Below are positions 9,753 through 17,500 of a stretch of 17,500 nt of DNA, piece after piece. The stretch spans positions 160,001 to 177,500 of the forward strand of contig JACVTC010000099.1 of the NCBI GenBank assembly GCA_016946835.1, given 5' to 3'. Position 1 is the first letter of the stretch. Every line of letters starts with the position of its first letter. The DNA comes from Neocallimastix lanati (nom. inval.) (taxonomy: Eukaryota; Neocallimastigomycota; Neocallimastigomycetes; Neocallimastigales; Neocallimastigaceae). The position numbers were made by a program, and so were the translations under genes. Under the pieces are notes generated by a model. That model did no database searches. It saw only the letters and a program-made list of their open reading frames with translations, and was not told the DNA's origin.

Positions 9753-11494
9753 TTACTTTAAAAGTGAACGTGCAATTTGATCTCTAGCATTAAAGAAGGC
9801 TTGGGTAAATGATTGTTCAGAAAGGTTCATACCATTTTCATTATTAGCTTTCTTTGAAACACGACTTGATATTTGAGTGGCATCATTATCAAGTATAATG
9901 CTATTATATTTACATATATATTTATTATTTTCATATAAATTTATGATATCATTAATAATTTATATATTTTTTAAATATATAATCATATAAATACAAATAT
10001 TTAATTTTATTAGAATATGTTTTTAATTTTTATTATTAATATTATTATTATTTATTTATTTTTATTTTTGTTTTTATTTTTATTTTTTTTTGTATTACTA
10101 TATATATATTATAATATTATAATTTCCTAATGTGACATATTTTGAATTTATTAATAAATACCCTTCATCTAAACATTCATCAATAGCTAAAAAGACTACA
10201 TCCATATTATCCATAATAATTCTCTTTTCTACTTGATTCCTTTTTTTAATAACATTTATATATTAATTAAATATATCGTTAATTATTATTTTTATAAATT
10301 TTTAACAAATTTATTATTCATTTTATAAATAAATATTATTTATATTGAGAAATGAGTAGAAAATTACTTTAATAAGATATTTAAGGCATCAATGAAAGAA
10401 TTCATGAAGTTATATAACATTAATTCATTTTGATATTGATTTGCAATGACATATATAAAAACATCAACGATATTTTGATATATAACAAGCTTTCCTTCGT
10501 ACATAATTAATTCATCTTTTTAATAATTTAATTAATGATTAATAAATAAAATATTATTAATAAATATATATATTATATATAGATATAGATATAGTATGAT
10601 GTTAAATGAGGTTTCATTTTTAAGTTAATTTTAAATAAATTATTATTATAAAATTACTATTTAATTTCTTAGTTTGCTTGAAAAGTTGCTTTTCAAATTC
10701 AGTTTGTTCTCTAGCACCCTTGTAATCTTGAGTAAAGTACTTTGCTAATATACGCTTACCATCACTGTCAAGAATAATTAAAGCATCAACAGAATATAAA
10801 GAGAGCTTTACAATTATTTTAAAATCAATATTATATGTAAAATAAAAAAAAAAAATTAAATGATTTTTATTATTGATAATTAATAATAATAATATATATA
10901 AATATTAAATCAAAATTTATCCTGATTTTATTTTAAAGATTTCTTGATTTTATTTTATTTTTATTTTATTTTTATTCTTAATAAATATTATATTTATGGA
11001 TTATTTTTAAAATTAATTTCTCAATAACAATTGTTTAATATTTTTTAAATATATGTAAATTTTACAATATTATGGATTTATCGAAAAATAATAAATAAAT
11101 AATCATAATTATTGATTAACCACTTTGCTTATCAAATTTTAAATATGCATATACAAGTATATAACAATTTTATTTTTTATATATTTATATATTATTTATT
11201 TTGCTTTAATTTTATCTTATTACATATGAAATAAAAAAAAAAGATTTAATAAATTAAATAATTCACTTTTTAATTTGACAAATCCCAAAAATAAATAATA
11301 ACAAATAAATTTCTTTTAATGGATAAATAATTTATAGATTATTAATAATTCTTTAGTTTTAATTTATACAATTATCAAAAAGCAAAATTTAAATGATTAT
11401 TAAATTTTAAATATATATTTAGATTATTATTACTCTTATTATTTTTTTATTTGAGATTTTTGTTATTAAAACTTACTGGTGAATGTGTTTCCAT
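9753..11494 (-). CDS. COPZ1: Coatomer subunit zeta (COPI coat), 5 exons
   Basis: Small subunit of the COPI adaptor subcomplex (with beta, gamma and delta COP), which coats Golgi-to-ER and intra-Golgi vesicles; it has a longin-like fold (family knowledge). Exons on the minus strand: 11494-11477, 10805-10658, 10515-10368, 10239-10162 and 9900-9753 (stop at 9755-9753). The total is 540 nt, 179 residues, against about 177 in human zeta1. The first intron opens with the consensus GTAAGT, and all phases join. Family motifs: SLYSVDALIILDSDGKRILAK (7-28), EFEKQLFKQTKK, ELIMYEG (57-63), VFIYVIANQYQNELMLYNF, LLKNQVEKRIIMDNMDVVFL (exons 3-4), AIDECLDEG-IILDND across the exon 4/5 junction, and the fungal-looking tail SRVSKK...LSEQSFTQAF...ARDQIARSLLK. 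Exon 1 encodes only METHSP. It is convergent with NUP160 and divergent from TMEM33. Identity is very secure; the first exon slightly less so. Confidence 0.93.
10806..11476 (-). other. COPZ intron 1 (671 nt, longest in the window)
   Basis: The intron lies between the 6-codon first exon (donor GTAAGT at 11476-11471) and exon 2 (acceptor AAAG at 10807-10806). It is three to five times longer than most introns here. It is AT-rich throughout. I saw no additional exon in a usable frame, and no snoRNA C/D boxes, tRNA or hairpin. A regulatory role of a long first intron is possible but not shown. Confidence 0.75.
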
Positions 11495-11797
11495 TTTGAT
11501 TTCAACTATTGTAAATTAAATTATAATTTATGATTCTTCTATAAAAAAAAATAAAATATGGTTTGAATTCTTGGTTAATATAATTATTATTGATTGAAAT
11601 TTAATAAAAAAAATTAACTTTTTTTTGTATATATAAATTTGATCAAAATGTATTATTAATGTAAGGCTATAAAAATTATTACGTAGAAAATATACTGACA
11701 TTCATACAAATCATTTCCAATTTATGTAAATTAAACATAAATATATGATATTTGAAATTTTTAAAAATTAAAATATAAAAGAAATATTTTTTTTATT

Positions 11798-11833
11798 AAT
11801 CATAAAATATAGTATATACTATATTTTATGATT
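11798..11833. repeat. Perfect 36-bp palindrome
   Basis: The half-site AATCATAAAATATAGTAT is followed directly by its exact reverse complement, with no spacer; the centre lies between 11815 and 11816. The next flanking pair (11797 T, 11834 T) breaks the symmetry. It contains four G/C base pairs, so it is not a trivial TA repeat. It is about 300 bp upstream of the COPZ start codon. It could be a binding site for a dimeric protein, a cruciform-prone element or a relic of a terminal-inverted-repeat element. Function is unknown. Confidence 0.9.
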
Positions 11834-12268
11834 TATTATATATATATAAATAAAGCTATATAATTTTACCTTTATTCATATACTTTATTATTATAAAATT
11901 AATCATTCATTTTTTGATAAGTATAATAATGAATAATATATTAATAGATCAAATATTTTCATTTTTTTTTATAATTTTTTTTTTTTTTCATGATATGATT
12001 CTGATATTCATAAAATATAATTATTAATCTACTCTAAATGGAAAAATAATGTAATATAATAAAAAATTTAATTTCATCATTATTTTTATATAAAATCTTT
12101 ACATTAAGTATTTAGTATTAATAAAAATATTTATATTCATGAAAGTTTTTAGTTAATAAAATTTTTAATTTGTATAATTTTGAAAAAAAAAAAACTTTAT
12201 CAATAATAATTTTAATTTTTTATAGTTATATTAAACAATATTGACAGTTTATTATTAATTTACTTTAA

Positions 12269-12272
<4 letters not shown>

Positions 12273-12309
<37 letters not shown>
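12273..12309 (+). repeat. Poly(T)37 tract
   Basis: Thirty-seven consecutive T residues, the longest homopolymer in the window, lie in the COPZ/TMEM33 intergenic region and are followed by GGTAAAGACAG. Long dA:dT tracts exclude nucleosomes and often mark promoters (established), so a regulatory role is possible. The exact length in an assembly may be unreliable. Confidence 0.85.
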
Positions 12310-12310
<1 letters not shown>

Positions 12311-13918
12311 GTAAAGACAGTAATCTGTTTTCATTAATATTACATATAATAATAACCCTAAGTTGTTAATTTTTTTATGATTAAAAAGCAATAAATATGG
12401 ATATTTCCTTTTTAAATATTTAGTTATAAAGATAAAAAAAATATTAAATAGAGTAGATATAGAAAAATGATAATTATCATTGTAAAATAACGGAAACTAT
12501 TATTTATATAATAAGTGAAATAAACATTATCATATTATATCTCTACAATAATAATGAGATAATTTTATTTTTTTTTTTTCAATTTTTTAATTTTAAATAA
12601 AGACTGCATTATTACAAATGATTACATTATTGATTCATAACTATAATTATAGTAAATTATAATAAAAAAAATTACATTAATGTAATTATAGAATATAATT
12701 ATTATATTTTATTATGGAAATTAATTTACAAAATTTATAATAATTTTATTATAGATTTTAATAAAAAGTTTATTAAAATTATAGTTAAAAATAACCTAAT
12801 TTTTTTTTTTTATTTTTATTTTTTTTGAAATATAATATATATTTATATATATATATATAATATATTTTTTTTTTTAAATTTTTTAACAAATATTTTGAAT
12901 TTGAAATACTTATAAAAATAATAATAGTAAATTTAATATTGAATATTGAAATATTGACATTGACATAATTATCATATTGTAAGTTATTTATTATTTTGTA
13001 ATTCATCAGAAAAAAAAAAAAAAAATAATATATACAATAATAATAATAATAATAATAACAAATAACAATAACAATAATATTAATATTAATATTAATAATT
13101 AGTTATATATTTATAATAAAAATGTTAAATTATATTTAAAATAACAATAGTAAATCAACGAATATTAATTATTAATTATTATCAATATTAATAAATTGAA
13201 AATAATAATATAAATATTTTTTAAATGATTCCATGTTTATTAAAATAAATAATAAATAGTAAAACTAATAATATTTTTAATTGTACTACTAATAAAAATA
13301 ATAGAAGAATAAAATTAAAAGTATTAATTATAATTAATAATAATAATAATAATAATAGTAAAATATTAAAATAGTTTTAGTATTAAAAGTGAATAGAACA
13401 TATATATAATAATATAAATAATTAATAATAGAAATAATTACAATATAACAATTATAAATAAAAGCAAAAGGATAAAATAATTTTATTATCACCAAATAAA
13501 AAATATATACATATACGTATATAATTATAAAAAAAATAATATAATTAAATAAAAAATTATATTATATATTATTATTAATGCGTAATAAATGATGCGTTGA
13601 TTTTAATATTTCAAAATAAATGTCATTTATTATATAATGTATAAATTTCATATTAATATATATATATATATATATTTGGTATAATATAATATCAATTTTA
13701 TAAGAATTTTTATTTTTAAATTGAAAAATATTAATTTAATAAATAAAATTTAAAACATAATTTAAAAAAAGTAAATTTTAAGAATAAAGTATTATTGTTG
13801 AATACTATTAATAATAAGAACATTAGTTAATATATATTCTATTAAAGAATAAAGAAAATTGTTAAAAGGATAATTTTATTAACCATAAATAAATATTATC
13901 TTTTATTTAAAAGACAAA

Positions 13919-15636
13919 ATGTTAGGTAAGAATAAAAAACCTGAAACAGCTGATACTAAAAGTAAAGATCAAAAATTTATTACAAGAATTTCAGTTCTTA
14001 TTGCTAGCTTAAAATTTTTATGGTTTATTGGTCACGTTATAGTTGGTATGTTTTAATATTTAATTTATTAATATATTAAAAATTGAAATACTTATGATTG
14101 ATAATTAAAACAATTATTATTATATCTATTATTAATGACATTTTATAATGTTTATTATATTTAATACTTTTATTTGTAATAACAAATATTTTAATTATTA
14201 TTTACTAATATTAAAATTATATCGATAATATTTTTTTATTAATTTCTCTGTAAAAGTTTACAATACCATTATTAATACAACTATAGCAAAATTTAACTCT
14301 AACTTTAGCTGTAGTTATCAAAAAGCTTTACTTGGTTCCATTATTAGTAATATTGTTATTATATATAAGACTCATGGAGTACGTGATATTATATTTTTTT
14401 TCATAATAATAATTATAATATATATTTTATTATATATAATACTTTAGTATTGTAATAATTATTTTAATATTTTGTTTGTATTAATAATGATTGTGGCTGA
14501 ATTCATTAAATACATATATATTTTTAATAAAATTTTAAATATTAATTTAACATATTATATAAATCTATTTTGAATTCTAAAAATCTAATGAATATTATAT
14601 ACTAATAATTAATAATGTTATATAATATAATTAATAATGTTATATAATAATAAATAATGTTATATAATAATAATTAATAATGTTATATACTTAATTAATA
14701 ATGTTATATACTAATAAATAATAATGCTATAATAATAATTAATAATGCTATATAATAATAATTAATAATGTTATATGCTAATAATAATATAAATTAAAGA
14801 TCCCAGATTTAGCTAGTTCATGGTTTGAAAATATCTGTAGGGATGAAAATTTCCATTATTTAGTAATTGCCATAGTTTTTATTTTCACTAGACCATTATT
14901 CTGTAAGTTTTAATTAAATTTTTATTAAAGTTTTAATTATTTTTAAATTTTTATTATTATTAATATAATTTTAATTGGAGACAAATGTATAATACATTTA
15001 AAACATAAATAGGATTAGATTAATATAATTATTAATTATATTATAAAAATCTTATTATAAATTATATTATTAAACATTTTTATTTATATTAAAATATTTT
15101 ATATTATTTAATATTTTATTTTATATAAAGTTTTACTTTACCCATTCGCTGGCTACTCAGTATTTCATATTGCTAATTTTATTTATGCTGAGTTTTTCTC
15201 TTCAAAACCACAATCAGGTTTAGCTGTTAAACTTTATAACTTCATTCAAAAATATCAAGATTATGTTGTTAAGAAAATTGCTCAATATGAAATTTTCATT
15301 GCTTTACCAATGGTGTTTGTTGCTGCCATTTTTAGACAAGTTTCATTTTTAAGTGTTCTTATATACGGAAGATTCCTTTACATGCGTTACTACATCTCCC
15401 CAGTTGTTCGTAATATTTATAAAGAATTCCAAAACTTCTGTGAACGTAAGATTGAAGGTAATCCTAGAGATGCAAATGCTAAACCAGTTCCAAAGGGTGT
15501 TAAATATGCTTACTATGGTTTGGAACGCTTCTGTCAAGACTTTTTATATCCATTTGAACTTTTAGAACCAAAGAAGAAAGCTAAAGCTCCAGTTGCAGCA
15601 GAACCAGAACCAGCTCCAGAAGACAAAAAAAGCTAA
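13919..15636 (+). CDS. TMEM33: TMEM33/Pom33 family membrane protein (ER and nuclear envelope), 4 exons
   Basis: Member of the TMEM33/Pom33/Tts1 family, multi-pass proteins of the ER and nuclear envelope that shape ER tubules and, in yeasts, associate with nuclear pores (family knowledge). Exons: 13919-14045, 14257-14378, 14800-14902 and 15131-15636. Introns are GT-AG (donors GTATGT, GTACGT, GTAAGT), and phases join to 858 nt, 285 residues plus TAA. Hydrophobic segments lie at about 26-46 (IASLKFLWFIGHVIV), 63-80, 100-140 (HYLVIAIVFIFTRPLF then LLYPFAGYSVFHIANFIYAEFF) and 170-205 (YEIFIALPMVFVAAIFRQ, FLSVLIYGRFLYMRYY). After a soluble stretch with CERKIEGNPRD, the protein ends in a Lys/Ala/Pro/Glu tail (263-285) without a KKxx signal. 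Length is close to yeast Pom33 (279). It lies head-to-head with COPZ, 2.4 kb away. Exon 4 is the most GC-rich part of the window. Confidence 0.92.
14614..14785. repeat. Degenerate ~22-bp minisatellite in TMEM33 intron 2
   Basis: There are eight copies of a unit around ATTAATAATGTTATATAATA. The AATG cores start at 14614, 14636, 14656, 14679, 14700, 14723, 14744 and 14767, a spacing of 20-23 bp; copies 6 and 7 read AATGCTAT. The array fills the last 40% of the 421-nt intron 14379-14799 and ends just before its acceptor (AAAG at 14796-14799). The length of this intron is explained largely by this expansion. Confidence 0.85.
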
Positions 15637-15901
15637 ATAGAAGGGCTCAACCAGTTAAAGACAATAAATAACTTTTATAAATAATTAAATAAATATGTAA
15701 ATAATAAATAAATAAATGAATAAATAAAATTTAAATAATAATGTTTTATATAAATATATAAAAAAATTTAAAAAAAAATAGTAAATTATATATATAAATT
15801 GATAGTAACATAAATCATTTTTTATTAAATAATACATTTATTATTAAATAAACACAAAATATAAATTTTTTTTTTTTTAAAAAAAAAAAAATACAAATAA
15901 A

Positions 15902-15973
<72 letters not shown>
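15902..15973. repeat. (AAT)24 microsatellite
   Basis: Twenty-four uninterrupted AAT units lie about 270 bp downstream of the TMEM33 stop codon. The tract is non-coding on both strands as far as can be seen. It is a pure repeat and therefore likely polymorphic between strains. Confidence 0.95.
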
Positions 15974-15977
<4 letters not shown>

Positions 15978-16323
15978 CGCAATACAAATAGCATATTTTA
16001 TATTGTTTTTTATTTAATAGTATTTTATTTGTTTTAATAATATTTTTTTTTTCTTAAAAACTAAATTATAAATATATTATTTGTTTTTATTATTAAATTT
16101 GGTTTTTTAATTCATTTAAATATGTATAGTTTCGTGATTATGGTAAATGATCACACTATTTATTAATAAAAATAACAGTTTAAATAATTTCTGTAAAATA
16201 TATATATATATATATAAATTAATAAATTAAAATATATATATATATATATTTATATAAAATTTATAATCTTCATATATTTAATTATTGATAATATATATAG
16301 TAATATCTACTTTCTCTTATATA

Positions 16324-16477
16324 TTTTTTTATTTTCACTGTATAATATAAAAAATTTGATGTTAATTAAATTATAAAAAAAAAAAAATATAAAATTATAT
16401 ATATATATTTTTTATTTTTTTTATTTTTTTTTATTTTCACTGTATAATATAAAAAATTCGATGTTAATTAAATTATA
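16324..16477. repeat. Direct repeat of a 52-bp block, 102 bp apart
   Basis: Positions 16324-16375 and 16426-16477 carry the same sequence (T run, ATTTTCACTGTATAATATAA, A run, GATGTTAATTAAATTATA). The single visible difference is T versus C (AATTTGAT versus AATTCGAT). The block contains non-trivial words such as TTTTCACTGTATAATA, so this is a real local duplication and not chance similarity of AT-rich DNA. No function is apparent. Confidence 0.85.
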
Positions 16478-17148
16478 TAAAAAAATATAACTTAATGTAA
16501 GAGTTTGTATACTTTAATGTTAATAATATAAATTTAATAATATAAGGAAAAATTATATAAATATATATATATATTTATTATTAAATAATTCTATTATATA
16601 TTCAATAACTATTATATTATATTATAACTTTGTAAATTCATAATCTTGATAAAAAAACTATTTAGTTATAAAAGATAAAAAAAAATTTTTTTGAATTTCA
16701 TCATACTTTTATAATCTATTTAAATAAAAAGGAAAGGAAAAAGATAGAAAAAGCCTTCAAAGTATGACCAAAAACTAATTTTTTTTTTTTTTTTTATTTT
16801 TATATTGAATTTTAATTCCAAAAAATCATTATTATTTAACAATTAAGTTAAATATTGATATATATTAAGATTAATTAAATCTAAATAAATAAAATATATT
16901 GTACAACATATTATAATATAGTCTATTTAATATTAAAAATAAATTTAAAATTATTTTGAATTTTCTAATTATATAAATTTACAAAAAAATAAAAAAAAAT
17001 TCAATTATTTTATTTATTTTCTTTAATCTCTTTCGATTTATTGTTTCTTTTATTATTATTATTTTTTTTAAAATATATATATATATATATACTTTTTTTT
17101 TTTTTTTTTCTTTTTTCTTTTTTCTTTTTTTTTATTTCAAAATATTAG

Positions 17149-17307
17149 TCAAAATTCCAGCCCAAAAAGTAATTGCTCAAAAGAACGTTATTTATTTGTT
17201 TGCAAATTTTTTTTCTAAATTGTTCATTTCTGAAAAAAAGGAAACTTCATCTGAAGAAAACAAAGCAGAACAAATAGACAAACAAAAAATAACAGAAGAA
17301 AATCAAC

Positions 17308-17338
<31 letters not shown>

Positions 17339-17342
17339 ATTA
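17149..17342 (+). CDS. Internal exon of an unidentified protein gene (partial)
   Basis: A strong 3' splice site is seen: a 70-nt pyrimidine stretch of T runs with scattered C (about 17090-17133), then ATTTCAAAATATTAG ending at 17148. The exon reads, after two bases completing a codon, KIPAQKVIAQKNVIYLF, then ANFFSKLFISEKKETSSEE, and a Lys/Asn/Gln/Glu-rich stretch ending NKNKNKNKKLL. A donor GTAAGG follows at 17343; an alternative GTATAT is at 17348. The frame has no ATG near its beginning, which argues that an earlier exon carries the start. The short hydrophobic patch (VIYLFANFFSKLFI) could be a membrane-proximal or targeting segment. I do not recognise the family; the polar tail is low complexity. 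The rest of the window to 17500 looks like intron. Confidence 0.5.
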
Positions 17343-17500
17343 GTAAGGTATATATATATATATTATTCCTTTTTAAATAATAATTTTTGTTTATTTTAAT
17401 TAAGTAGTATAATAGTATACTAAAAAATAATAATAACAAAATAAAAAAAAAAAAAAAATAACAATTTGTATATTTGAATTATTATTATTATATAATTGAA

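Larger units (their letters stand above)
11495..13918. promoter_or_regulatory. 2.4-kb divergent intergenic region, COPZ / TMEM33
   Basis: This is the largest gene-free stretch in the window and separates two head-to-head genes, so both promoters should be at its ends. It is almost pure A/T. Inside are a perfect 36-bp palindrome (11798-11833), shorter perfect palindromes at 12466-12481, 12640-12653 and 12671-12686, a 37-T run (12273-12309), and AAT and AATATT repeats near 13035-13095 and 13340. Slightly less biased patches at about 12310-12360 and 13560-13630 (TGCGT twice) do not resolve into an ORF or a known RNA. Confidence 0.5.
15637..17148. other. Intergenic region downstream of TMEM33
   Basis: These 1.5 kb hold the TMEM33 3' UTR, an (AAT)24 microsatellite, a duplicated 52-bp block, several TA runs, and a purine-rich patch at about 16728-16765 followed by 17 T (16779-16795). 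No ORF with convincing composition was found. The first exon(s) of the gene represented at 17149 probably lie in the right part, but I could not place a start codon and donor with confidence. Confidence 0.5.

Noticed and set aside
12020-12465. Possible inverted repeats around ATCTACTCT / AGAGTAGAT as ends of a small transposon
   Set aside because: Only about 9-10 bp match with no target-site duplication and no further arm pairing; too weak in AT-rich DNA.
12785-13006. Minus-strand open frame of 73 codons
   Set aside because: Asn/Ile/Lys/Tyr composition mirrors the intergenic AT background; no splice partner or homology recognised.
15349-15565. Two overlapping open frames in other frames or strand of TMEM33 exon 4
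   Set aside because: They are shadows of the well-supported TMEM33 exon.
1925-15636. An undescribed multi-gene system (defence, secretion or mobile cassette)
   Set aside because: The recognisable genes are conserved eukaryotic housekeeping genes with separate promoters; nothing suggests a cassette or transfer.
17224-17439. Minus-strand 71-codon open frame rich in Phe/Leu/Tyr
   Set aside because: It is the antisense shadow of the Lys/Asn-rich exon at 17149 and the following simple repeat.

Overview
This is a eukaryotic nuclear segment of extreme A+T content. It carries spliced protein-coding genes with short introns (mostly about 90-260 nt), GT-AG splice sites, long A or T homopolymers, AT/AAT/AAAT microsatellites and an asparagine run. 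The zeta-COP C-terminus and the Pom33-type protein read as fungal. Together with the base composition and the multiple introns per gene, this points to an anaerobic gut fungus (Neocallimastigomycota). That placement is inference; another AT-rich lineage such as a dictyostelid is less likely but not excluded. No bacterial-style operon, mobile element, CRISPR array, rRNA or tRNA was seen.

Layout. Positions 1-948 (minus): the first three exons of an ALG9 alpha-1,2-mannosyltransferase gene, cut by the left edge. Positions 949-1924: divergent AT-rich promoter region. Positions 1925-8524 (plus): an 11-exon nucleoporin gene of the Nup160/Nup120 family. All ten junctions keep frame, giving 1638 residues. 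Positions 8525-9752: convergent 3' region of simple sequence with one doubtful micro-ORF. Positions 9753-11494 (minus): a complete 5-exon coatomer zeta gene (179 residues) with a 6-codon first exon and a 671-nt first intron. Positions 11495-13918: a 2.4-kb head-to-head intergenic region with no recognisable gene, containing a perfect 36-bp palindrome and a 37-T run. Positions 13919-15636 (plus): a complete 4-exon TMEM33/Pom33 family gene (285 residues) with a degenerate ~22-bp minisatellite in intron 2. Positions 15637-17148: intergenic simple repeats and a duplicated 52-bp block. Positions 17149 to about 17342 (plus): an internal exon of an unidentified gene whose other exons were not found.

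The four recognised genes all serve the ER/nuclear-envelope/Golgi endomembrane system: lipid-linked oligosaccharide assembly in the ER lumen (ALG9), the nuclear pore Y-complex scaffold (Nup160), the COPI coat (zeta-COP) and an ER/nuclear-envelope membrane protein that contacts the pore (TMEM33/Pom33). Each gene has its own promoter and the orientations alternate, so this is a thematic neighbourhood and not a co-transcribed unit. Chance is a fair explanation. No unfamiliar multi-gene system was recognised. The most useful content is the exon-intron reconstruction, the splice sites embedded in microsatellites, and the structured repeats.
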